Below, piece after piece: positions 5,997-11,784 of a stretch of DNA of 11,784 bases (position 1 is the stretch's first letter; every line of letters starts with the position of its first letter). This stretch comes from Spirochaetia bacterium (GTDB lineage Bacteria > Spirochaetota > Spirochaetia > JABMQR01), in contig JADHUD010000053.1 of assembly GCA_016784705.1 (NCBI GenBank), positions 1 to 11,784 on the forward strand. Reading direction: 5' to 3'. The notes under the pieces are model-generated. The model worked only from the letters and a program-made list of their open reading frames with translations. It had not been told where the DNA came from and ran no database searches. The position numbers and the translations under genes are program-made.

Positions 5997-7799
5997 TCAA
6001 CTCTGATTTTCCTGAAGCAAAACAGCTTTAATCCTGCGGACACCGGCAGATGAAGATTGTTCCTTTTTGATTTTAAATACTCCCATACCTTTGGTATTTT
6101 CAACATGCGGACCACCGCATACCTCTTTTGAAAAATCTCCGATACTGTAGACTTTGACCTGTTCGCCATACTTGCTTTCAAAAAAAGCTATAGCTCCTGC
6201 TGCTTTTGCCTCTTCGAGAGCCATCATCTGCATTGATACGGGAAGGTTCCTTTTAATCTGAGTGTTTACGATATTTTCAACTTTTTTCAGCTCTTCTGAA
6301 CTCATTTTATCATGATATGTAAAATCAAAACGAAGCCGATCTGGGGTTATGTTACTCCCCTTCTGTCCAACATGATCCCCAAGAACTATTCTGAGGGCTT
6401 TGTGCAACAAATGAGTTGCCGTATGCAAGGCTGTGGTCATTTCAGAATTATCAGCCAATCCACCTTTAAAGGTTTTCTCGGCTCCAGCCCGGGAGGCTTC
6501 CTGGTGTTTCTGAAAAGCTTTCTTGAACCCTTCCAGATCAACAGTAAAATCATATTCTTTAGCCAGCTCTTCAGTCAACTCAAGCGGGAATCCGTATGTA
6601 TCATATAATTTAAAGGCAAGTCTTCCAGGAATTATACGATTTTTACCTTTCAACAAATTCGGCAGTACTTTTTCAAATTCAACCTCGCCTTTCTGCAGGG
6701 TTTTCAGAAATTTCTGTTCTTCTGCTGAGAGTTCAGCACTTACTGCATCCCGGTTGCGTGTAAGTTCAGGATAAGGTCCGCTATATTGATCAATAACCAG
6801 ATTTGCCAGAGATCCGAGAAAAAATTGATTAATCCCCAGTTTTTTGCCGTGTCGGACCGCCCGTCTTATAATTCTGCGAAGGATGTACCCCTGTCCGAGA
6901 TTAGATGGACTTACACCCTGTTCATCACCCAGAATAAATACCGCTGTACGCAGGTGATCAGCAATAATACGAATGGAAATATCAAAATCCTCATTTTCAC
7001 CAAAGATTTTTCCGGACAGCTTTTCGATACCTGAAATTATATCTGTAAAAATCTCAGTTTCATAAACCGATTGTTTTCCCTGAAGAACAGCAATAGTTCT
7101 TTCAATACCCATACCGGTATCTACACATTTCCGGTCCATGGGAATAAATTCACCTTTTTCTGTTTTTCGGTACTGCATGAAAACATCATTCCAAATTTCA
7201 AAATATTTACCGCAGTGACAACCAGGCCGGCACTCTTCACTGCAGGCCTCCCTTCCGGTATCGATAAACATTTCCGTATCAGGTCCGCAAGGTCCGGTCT
7301 CACCGGCGGGACCCCACCAATTATCTTCACGGGGAAGAAAATAGATCCGTTCATCGGGAATACCGAGAGAACGCCATACGTCAGCCGAGAAATCATCTCT
7401 TGGAATACCCGCTTCACCAGTAAATACGGTAACTGAAAGCTTTTCCGGATCGATACCCAGCCAGTTGCTGTCAGTGAGAAATTCATAGCTCATCCTGATA
7501 GCCTCTTCCTTGAAATAATCACCGAGAGACCAGTTCCCCAGCATTTCAAAAAGTGTCAGGTGACTGGGGTCTCCTACTGCTTCTATATCCCCGGTACGAA
7601 TACATTTTTGATAGGACGTAAGTCTGGTTCCTGCAGGATGCGGTTCACCAAGCAGATAGGGAACCAAAGGATGCATTCCAGCTGTAGTAAAAAGTACTGT
7701 CGGATCATTTTCAGGTATCAATGACTTGCCGGATATCTGTGTATGATTTTTTCCTATAAAAAACTCTATATATGTATTTCTTAATTCATTTGCTTTCAT
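5997..7799 (-). CDS. alaS: Alanine-tRNA ligase, short spirochaete-type
   Basis: Class II synthetase that charges tRNA-Ala. It is 600 residues, against about 876 in E. coli. Order: catalytic core with LFTTAGMHPLVPYL (about 36-50), GPCGPDTEMF (169-178), EIWNDVFMQY (201-210) and motif 3 GQGYILRRIIRRAVRHG (302-318); then the editing domain with the zinc pair HTATH (H459, H463) and CGGPH (C561, H565). The protein ends just after the editing domain (GVRRIKAVL), lacking the C-terminal C-Ala domain, as in spirochaetes. An extra cysteine cluster, C186-x3-C-x3-C-x-C196, sits in the core and could bind zinc. ATG 7799 is chosen because MKANELRNTY is the usual start; a TTG at 7835 would lie on the promoter's -35 box. 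No ribosome site is visible, consistent with a near-leaderless mRNA. Confidence 0.96.
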   Translation of the reverse strand: MKANELRNTYIEFFIGKNHTQISGKSLIPENDPTVLFTTAGMHPLVPYLLGEPHPAGTRLTSYQKCIRTGDIEAVGDPSHLTLFEMLGNWSLGDYFKEEAIRMSYEFLTDSNWLGIDPEKLSVTVFTGEAGIPRDDFSADVWRSLGIPDERIYFLPREDNWWGPAGETGPCGPDTEMFIDTGREACSEECRPGCHCGKYFEIWNDVFMQYRKTEKGEFIPMDRKCVDTGMGIERTIAVLQGKQSVYETEIFTDIISGIEKLSGKIFGENEDFDISIRIIADHLRTAVFILGDEQGVSPSNLGQGYILRRIIRRAVRHGKKLGINQFFLGSLANLVIDQYSGPYPELTRNRDAVSAELSAEEQKFLKTLQKGEVEFEKVLPNLLKGKNRIIPGRLAFKLYDTYGFPLELTEELAKEYDFTVDLEGFKKAFQKHQEASRAGAEKTFKGGLADNSEMTTALHTATHLLHKALRIVLGDHVGQKGSNITPDRLRFDFTYHDKMSSEELKKVENIVNTQIKRNLPVSMQMMALEEAKAAGAIAFFESKYGEQVKVYSIGDFSKEVCGGPHVENTKGMGVFKIKKEQSSSAGVRRIKAVLLQENQS

Positions 7800-7806
7800 A
7801 GCCCAA

Positions 7807-7835
7807 ATACTATGCAAGCAACGGCTGACTGTCAA
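7807..7835 (-). promoter_or_regulatory. Promoter of alaS, predicted near-leaderless
   Basis: On the minus strand a perfect TTGACA (7835-7830) is followed after exactly 17 bp by TAGTAT (7812-7807). The alaS ATG begins 8 nt after the -10, so transcription would start at or within a few bases of the start codon, leaving no room for a ribosome site. Confidence 0.65.
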
Positions 7836-8008
7836 TAGGAACCGTGCAATAGAAACTGGTAAACTAAAGCAGGAACAGAGGATGCAGCAGAGAGCCTCAG
7901 CAGTATCAGTAAGATGCCCAGTATCCCCTATAATCTTATTATTTACTTTCTGTGAAACAGTATATCAACAATGGAAATAAATTTTGATTTTTAGTAGTAT
8001 TATTGTCA

Positions 8009-8671
8009 GTGAAAAAACTGCACATATTACTATTCAGTTTTATCCTCTTTGCTTCGAATTCCGGGCTGCTTTCAGCTGATGAGTATCAAACTATACCACG
8101 ATACAAATACATCGTACCACTTAATACGCATCAACTTGACGAATACGGCTTGCCTCTGAAGACTACAGCAAGTGTAATATGTAAAGTGGATATGTATAAT
8201 GCTCAGAAAGCGCTGTTAATCGACTCATACTATAACCATTGGGTAATTCCAGGGCTAAATGCAATGGATACAGACCTCCATACTCCGATGTCCGTTTTTG
8301 ACAGAATTGAGACATCCAATACTGGTGAGGAGCTCTACCTCTATTTTGATCTTCGGTATCCCTTCCAGGTTGATGACATTATGATACCTTTCGTGTTCAC
8401 GATATGCAGTAATGACGAAAAAGGTACAAGAGTTGAACTCAGACTGAAAAAACGAAATATCGCAGTAAGAAATGCGTCGCTTGATCTGCTTGTACAAAAA
8501 TGCGAATCAGGAACAATTCTCTCTGCAGAACTCACCATCGACTTCAGTTTCGTTATTGATGTACTTCTCAATAAACCTCTCTATTCGGAAAACACTGAAA
8601 ACCGGCTTCGGTTGTGCATGGAAAAGTTTCTATTACTTATAGCTGAGCAGAATTTAACATCAACTTTATGA
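8009..8671 (+). CDS. Small exported protein of unknown function
   Basis: About 220 residues. It begins with a classical signal peptide (KKLHILLFSFILFASNSGLLSA, residues 2-23) with a likely signal peptidase I site before DEYQ, so it is probably periplasmic or surface-exposed. The mature part mixes beta-rich segments (EELYLYFDLRYPFQVDD, TRVELRLKKRNIAV) and has three cysteines. I do not recognise the family. GTG 8009 gives the typical MKK signal-peptide start; TTG 8003 is the alternative, and neither has a clear ribosome site. It is divergent from alaS and convergent with the lipoprotein gene, with stop codons 2 nt apart and no room for a terminator between them. Confidence 0.7.
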   Translation: MKKLHILLFSFILFASNSGLLSADEYQTIPRYKYIVPLNTHQLDEYGLPLKTTASVICKVDMYNAQKALLIDSYYNHWVIPGLNAMDTDLHTPMSVFDRIETSNTGEELYLYFDLRYPFQVDDIMIPFVFTICSNDEKGTRVELRLKKRNIAVRNASLDLLVQKCESGTILSAELTIDFSFVIDVLLNKPLYSENTENRLRLCMEKFLLLIAEQNLTSTL

Positions 8672-8673
8672 AT

Positions 8674-9729
8674 TCACGGGGCCGTTGCAGTAGTAAACAT
8701 TGGCATGAAAGGATGAAAGCCGCCGTCTCCCAGCTTCTCTTCATCACCGGAAACAGCCGGACTATCATAATCCGGGCCAAAATCTATAACATCAGGATTT
8801 GATGCCGCAGTAAAATCCAGCTTTGCAGGGTCACTTTCATACCAGAAATTAATGGTATCGGTAACATCAGCTGTTACCGTTACGGTATCTGAGGTTGAAA
8901 ATGTAAAAGCATCCCAATCCGCATTTAATCCGCCATAATCTGTGATAGAGCTGATTTCAACAGTATCAGCTGCATAATCATCATAATTTGCCGGATCACC
9001 CCAGAAAGCGTTGTTGTCAAAGAGATCTATTATTGAGACCGGACCAGGATTCATTGCGCCGACAATACCAGGATGAGTGGGTAATGTATAAGCCGGATCA
9101 GTGTAGTCAACCCCGTATTCCTGAGCCAGAATAAGGAAGTTCGCAGAACCCCCGGGTTCAATCACCCGTCTCATCCAGTACCATCCGGTCGGATATGCCG
9201 GAACTGCAGGTGCCTGGATATCTGTATCGTTAAGGAAGACAAGAATATCCCGCTTCCAGAGATTATCAACCGGATTGAAGTAGAGCCGGAACAGGTAGTC
9301 GTTTTCATCCCCGTCGGTTGTGAATTCAAGAGAGTAACCGCTCTCAGTACACGTTGAATGGAAGTGAAAAGCAGCTTCCAGTTCCATCTCAATATAGAGA
9401 GGTTCCATGACATACTCATCATACGTTGTTCCGTTTACTAATGTACCGTCATTGATGACTTCACTCAATGTCTTTTCTCCACTCAGAAGTGCAGTGCCGG
9501 GAACAATATCAACCACTGTGGCCGTATCAGGACTTGCATTAATCAGATTTACAGAGGTAGATCCTCCGTTGTCAATCAGATCGAAATTGATCATTGCAAT
9601 TTTATAGATAGAAGGGGTTGCATTTTGTGAAACTTGCGTTGAAGAGGTACTCGGGCTTAATGACACGCATGATCCCAGAAAGAGAGAAATCAGCAGAACC
9701 GAAAGGGAATTTACTATAATACGTTTCAT
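8674..9729 (-). CDS. Putative lipoprotein, Asp-rich, unknown function
   Basis: A 351-residue protein with a signal peptide ending in a lipobox-like LFLGSC, so C21 would be lipidated after cleavage by signal peptidase II. Spirochaete lipoboxes are known to be relaxed like this. A short Ser/Thr-rich linker (SLSPSTSSTQVSQ) follows, then a secreted domain rich in Asp, Asn, Tyr and Thr, with beta-like segments and acidic stretches such as DPANYDDYAADT and DFGPDYDSP that could bind calcium (inference). No catalytic motif or known family was recognised. ATG 9729 has a strong ribosome site, AGGAGA, about 5 nt upstream. It is convergent with the exported protein and divergent from the HD-GYP gene. Confidence 0.75.
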   Translation of the reverse strand: MKRIIVNSLSVLLISLFLGSCVSLSPSTSSTQVSQNATPSIYKIAMINFDLIDNGGSTSVNLINASPDTATVVDIVPGTALLSGEKTLSEVINDGTLVNGTTYDEYVMEPLYIEMELEAAFHFHSTCTESGYSLEFTTDGDENDYLFRLYFNPVDNLWKRDILVFLNDTDIQAPAVPAYPTGWYWMRRVIEPGGSANFLILAQEYGVDYTDPAYTLPTHPGIVGAMNPGPVSIIDLFDNNAFWGDPANYDDYAADTVEISSITDYGGLNADWDAFTFSTSDTVTVTADVTDTINFWYESDPAKLDFTAASNPDVIDFGPDYDSPAVSGDEEKLGDGGFHPFMPMFTTATAP

Positions 9730-9833
9730 GACATCTCCTGTGCCGGGTCGGTGAAAAGTTTTAGAGTAAAATATACCCGGAAATTATTCAGATAATAATG
9801 TTATCATAGAATATTGCAGATAAGGAGATTTCA

Positions 9834-9860
9834 GTGCAAACTTTTATCTCATTTTTCTAA
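9834..9860 (+). other. Possible 8-codon mini-ORF with a strong ribosome site
   Basis: AAGGAG (9822-9827), 6 nt, then GTG and eight sense codons (MQTFISFF) to TAA. It lies upstream of the HD-GYP gene and of its predicted promoter, so it would be translated only from a longer transcript. It could be a leader peptide or chance. Confidence 0.2.
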
Positions 9861-9869
9861 ATCAGGATA

Positions 9870-9903
9870 CTTTGCAGGTAAGCTTTGCACGATACGCTTT
9901 GCA
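9870..9903 (+). promoter_or_regulatory. Three CTTTGCA repeats upstream of the HD-GYP promoter
   Basis: CTTTGCA occurs at 9870-9876, 9883-9889 and 9897-9903, spaced 13 and 14 bp apart in the same orientation. An inverted TGCAAA is at 9835-9840. The array ends 15 nt before the predicted -35, where an activator would bind. The spacing is slightly more than one helical turn. No known regulator is recognised. Confidence 0.5.
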
Positions 9904-9947
9904 GAAACTGTTTCTACCTTTTCAGGAAGTATCTAATATGGTATAAA
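9903..9947 (+). promoter_or_regulatory. Predicted promoter of the HD-GYP gene with adjoining dyad
   Basis: TTTTCA (9919-9924), a 17-bp spacer and TATAAA (9942-9947) make a reasonable sigma70-like promoter starting near 9954. Just upstream, AGAAAC (9903-9908) and GTTTCT (9910-9915) form a perfect dyad around T9909, abutting the -35. Confidence 0.5.
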
Positions 9948-9958
9948 TGGATAAAGTG

Positions 9959-9974
9959 GGAATCTTAAGATTCC
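9959..9974 (+). promoter_or_regulatory. 16-bp perfect palindrome, possible operator
   Basis: GGAATCTTAAGATTCC is its own reverse complement. It lies just downstream of the predicted transcription start and just before the ribosome site GAGG (9980-9983) of the HD-GYP gene, a position where a bound dimer would block transcription. Confidence 0.45.
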
Positions 9975-9989
9975 GCAATGAGGTCTTAC

Positions 9990-11468
9990 ATGAATAGTTT
10001 ATTTTATAGAATTCTATGTGTTGACGATGATAAAATGATTCTTGATTTGTACAGCAGCATCTTCAGAACATTAAAATCACAATTTGGCCAGGAACCTCAA
10101 ATAAAAGAGAAAACATTTGAGACAACAACTTGTACAAACGGAAATGATGCAATCAAGGCTGTAAGAACCGCAATAATATCCGATCAACCCTATTCTATTG
10201 CTTTTATTGATATTAATATGCCTGGCGGAAAAGACGGCTATGAAACAGCTAAGGAAATCAGAACTATTGATAAGAGTATTGAAATTGTTATTGTAACCGG
10301 TGAGGGAATTGGTGAAGTAACCAGAAAATTGAATATGGTCAGTCAGGAACATAAATTATTTTTTCTGAGAAAACCTTTTCAAATGCAGGAATTCAGGCAA
10401 CTCGCTGTGACTTTAGCTGAAAAATGGGAGTATCACACCCTTACTATCGAACTTATCAATAAATTGGAACACAAGATTCAGAAAACCCATCTGGAATTGG
10501 AGACAGTTAAAGATAACTATCGGGAAATTATTGAGAATGCAAAAGACTTGATTCAAATCATCAATATTGACGGTTCCTTTGAATTTGTAAACCCGGCTTG
10601 GGAACAAGCCCTTAATTATACGCAAAGTGATAGAGAAAAAATAAATTTTTATCAGATTTTAGTTACTAGTGAAATTGATAAAGTGAAACAAGCTGTACAT
10701 GATTTACAGCAGGGGCGAACGGTAAATACAATGGAGACATGCTTGAAATCTAAATCAGGTAATCTGGTTTTCGTTGAAGCAAATATTGTACCCCGAAAAA
10801 GTGAAGAAAGTTACATAGGAGCAAGTTTTTTCTTCAGGGATATAACCTACAAGAAAAACATTGAACAGGCTTTACATCTTTCCGAACAAAATCTTCGCGA
10901 GGTGTTTCCCAGAATAATAAAATCTTTATCATCAACCGTTGAAATACGTGATGTATATACTGCCGGACACCAAACCAGAGTCGCTAATTTGGCACAGCAG
11001 ATTGCACAAATCATGAATCTGCCGAATGATGAAATTGAAGGGATCTATATTGCCGGTTTGCTGCACGATATCGGAAAGATCGCTATTCCGGCTGAAATCT
11101 TAAGCAAACCGAACAAATTGCTGGATTTAGAATTTTCTCTTATTAAAACTCATGTTACTGTCGGATATGAAATTATTAAACAGATTCAATTCCCCTGGCC
11201 AGTCGATACCTATTTATTACAGCACCACGAACGCAACGATGGATCCGGATATCCGAATGGAACAAAAAAGGAAGATATTCTATTGGGATCAGCAATTCTT
11301 ATTGTAGCTGATGTAGTCGAAGCTATATCTTCCCATCGTCCTTATCGGCCGGCTCTGGGGATAGATTTTGCAATCTCGGAAATAAGCAAAAACAAAGGCA
11401 CCTTGTTTGATGCTGATGTCGTTGATGCATGCCTTGCTGTGCTGCAGAATGAAAATTTCAGCTTTTAA
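9990..11468 (+). CDS. REC-PAS-HD-GYP protein, likely c-di-GMP phosphodiesterase
   Basis: A 492-residue cytoplasmic response regulator. The receiver domain (about 5-145) has the acidic triad DDD 12-14, phosphorylation site D74 (AFIDINMPG), T103 and K128 (RKPF). A helical, coiled-coil-like linker leads to a PAS domain (about 176-286), then a complete HD-GYP domain (about 305-492). This has H327, HDIGK at 359-363, the TH at 387-388, HHERNDGSGYP (412-422) and VADVVEA. These are the metal and active-site residues of c-di-GMP hydrolases. The likely role is lowering c-di-GMP after phosphorylation by a histidine kinase, not encoded here. ATG 9990 is chosen over ATG 9978 because GAGG (9980-9983) is 6 nt upstream of it. 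Promoter, repeat array and dyads precede it. Confidence 0.93.
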   Translation: MNSLFYRILCVDDDKMILDLYSSIFRTLKSQFGQEPQIKEKTFETTTCTNGNDAIKAVRTAIISDQPYSIAFIDINMPGGKDGYETAKEIRTIDKSIEIVIVTGEGIGEVTRKLNMVSQEHKLFFLRKPFQMQEFRQLAVTLAEKWEYHTLTIELINKLEHKIQKTHLELETVKDNYREIIENAKDLIQIINIDGSFEFVNPAWEQALNYTQSDREKINFYQILVTSEIDKVKQAVHDLQQGRTVNTMETCLKSKSGNLVFVEANIVPRKSEESYIGASFFFRDITYKKNIEQALHLSEQNLREVFPRIIKSLSSTVEIRDVYTAGHQTRVANLAQQIAQIMNLPNDEIEGIYIAGLLHDIGKIAIPAEILSKPNKLLDLEFSLIKTHVTVGYEIIKQIQFPWPVDTYLLQHHERNDGSGYPNGTKKEDILLGSAILIVADVVEAISSHRPYRPALGIDFAISEISKNKGTLFDADVVDACLAVLQNENFSF

Positions 11469-11470
11469 GA

Positions 11471-11784
11471 CTATTTTCTTTTAAACCACTTCTTTTTCCA
11501 AAAAAAGATGAGCATACCAATTGCTAAAACTGCCATAACCCCCAGCATGATAAAATAGGAGTAGCGGTACCCCAGTTCAGGGATATAATTAAAATTTGTA
11601 CCATACACTCCCGCTATAAATGTTAAGGGGATAAACAGAGCAGAAAATATGGTAAGCACTTTCATAATATCATTCAGTTTGTTGCTCACCTGCGTATGAT
11701 ATAGATTCAACTGATCAGAGAGAATTTCCCGATAACTTTCTGAGGTCTCAACGACATTACTGCAGTTGTAAAACAATTCTCTGA
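11471..11784 (-). CDS. corA: CorA-type divalent cation transporter, C-terminal part
   Basis: The 3' end of a gene that runs off the right edge; about 104 codons are visible. The helix VETSESYREILSDQLNLYHTQVSNKLNDIMKVLTIFSALFIPLTFIAGVYG leads into the first of two membrane helices. The CorA selectivity loop follows as YGTNFNYIPEL, then the second helix (YFIMLGVMAVLAIGMLIFFW) and a basic tail KKKWFKRK. CorA proteins are pentameric Mg2+/Co2+ channels. The near-invariant GMN motif reads GTN here, while the following PEL is kept, so the substrate could differ. The gene is convergent with the HD-GYP gene, stops 2 nt apart. Confidence 0.88.
   Translation of the reverse strand, partial: RELFYNCSNVVETSESYREILSDQLNLYHTQVSNKLNDIMKVLTIFSALFIPLTFIAGVYGTNFNYIPELGYRYSYFIMLGVMAVLAIGMLIFFWKKKWFKRK

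Noticed and set aside
7071..7486. 121-codon open frames opposite or out of frame to alaS
   Set aside because: Both overlap the well-supported alaS frame and show no recognisable protein features.
7800..7835. N-terminal extension of alaS from TTG 7835
   Set aside because: The TTG is part of the -35 box and the added residues are not part of the AlaRS family start MKANELRNTY.
7836..8008. T-box or other riboswitch controlling alaS
   Set aside because: The stretch lies upstream of the predicted alaS start of transcription, and no T-box-like structure or terminator was found.

Overview
The window looks like chromosomal DNA from a spirochaete (inference, not proven). The main reasons are a 600-residue alanyl-tRNA synthetase that stops right after its editing domain, as in Treponema and Borrelia, a spirochaete-style relaxed lipobox, and an AT-rich background of small exported proteins and signalling genes. 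No rRNA, tRNA, CRISPR array or phage gene was seen.

Layout. 1-508 is non-coding: terminator-like hairpins at the left edge, an extended -10 promoter near 287, and a roughly 240-nt leader crowded with inverted repeats. Next comes an overlapping two-gene unit on +, a cytoplasmic TPR protein (539-1693) and the radical-SAM methyltransferase rlmN (1659-2726). An insertion sequence with an IS4-superfamily (IS1634-like) DDE transposase follows. It is clearly more GC-rich than its surroundings and is bordered by a 37-bp imperfect inverted repeat (2746-2782 / 4478-4514). On the minus strand, an unknown 183-residue protein (5317-5868) and a membrane-anchored LuxR-type regulator (4486-5313) form a tight two-gene unit. 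The last codons of that regulator lie inside the right repeat of the insertion sequence. alaS (5997-7799, minus) appears to be read from a strong promoter placed so close that its mRNA would be almost leaderless. Then come a small exported protein (8009-8671, +) and a convergent lipoprotein (8674-9729, minus). A regulatory region with three spaced CTTTGCA repeats and two dyads precedes a REC-PAS-HD-GYP protein (9990-11468, +), a likely c-di-GMP phosphodiesterase. The window ends inside a convergent CorA-type ion transporter whose GMN motif reads GTN.

How they fit together. rlmN and alaS are translation housekeeping genes. The LuxR pair and the HD-GYP protein are sensory or regulatory. The exported protein and the lipoprotein are envelope components of unknown role. 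I see no complete new defence or biosynthetic system. The points most worth following are the insertion-sequence boundary that seems to re-terminate luxR, the structured leader of the TPR-rlmN unit, and the repeat-rich control region of the HD-GYP gene.
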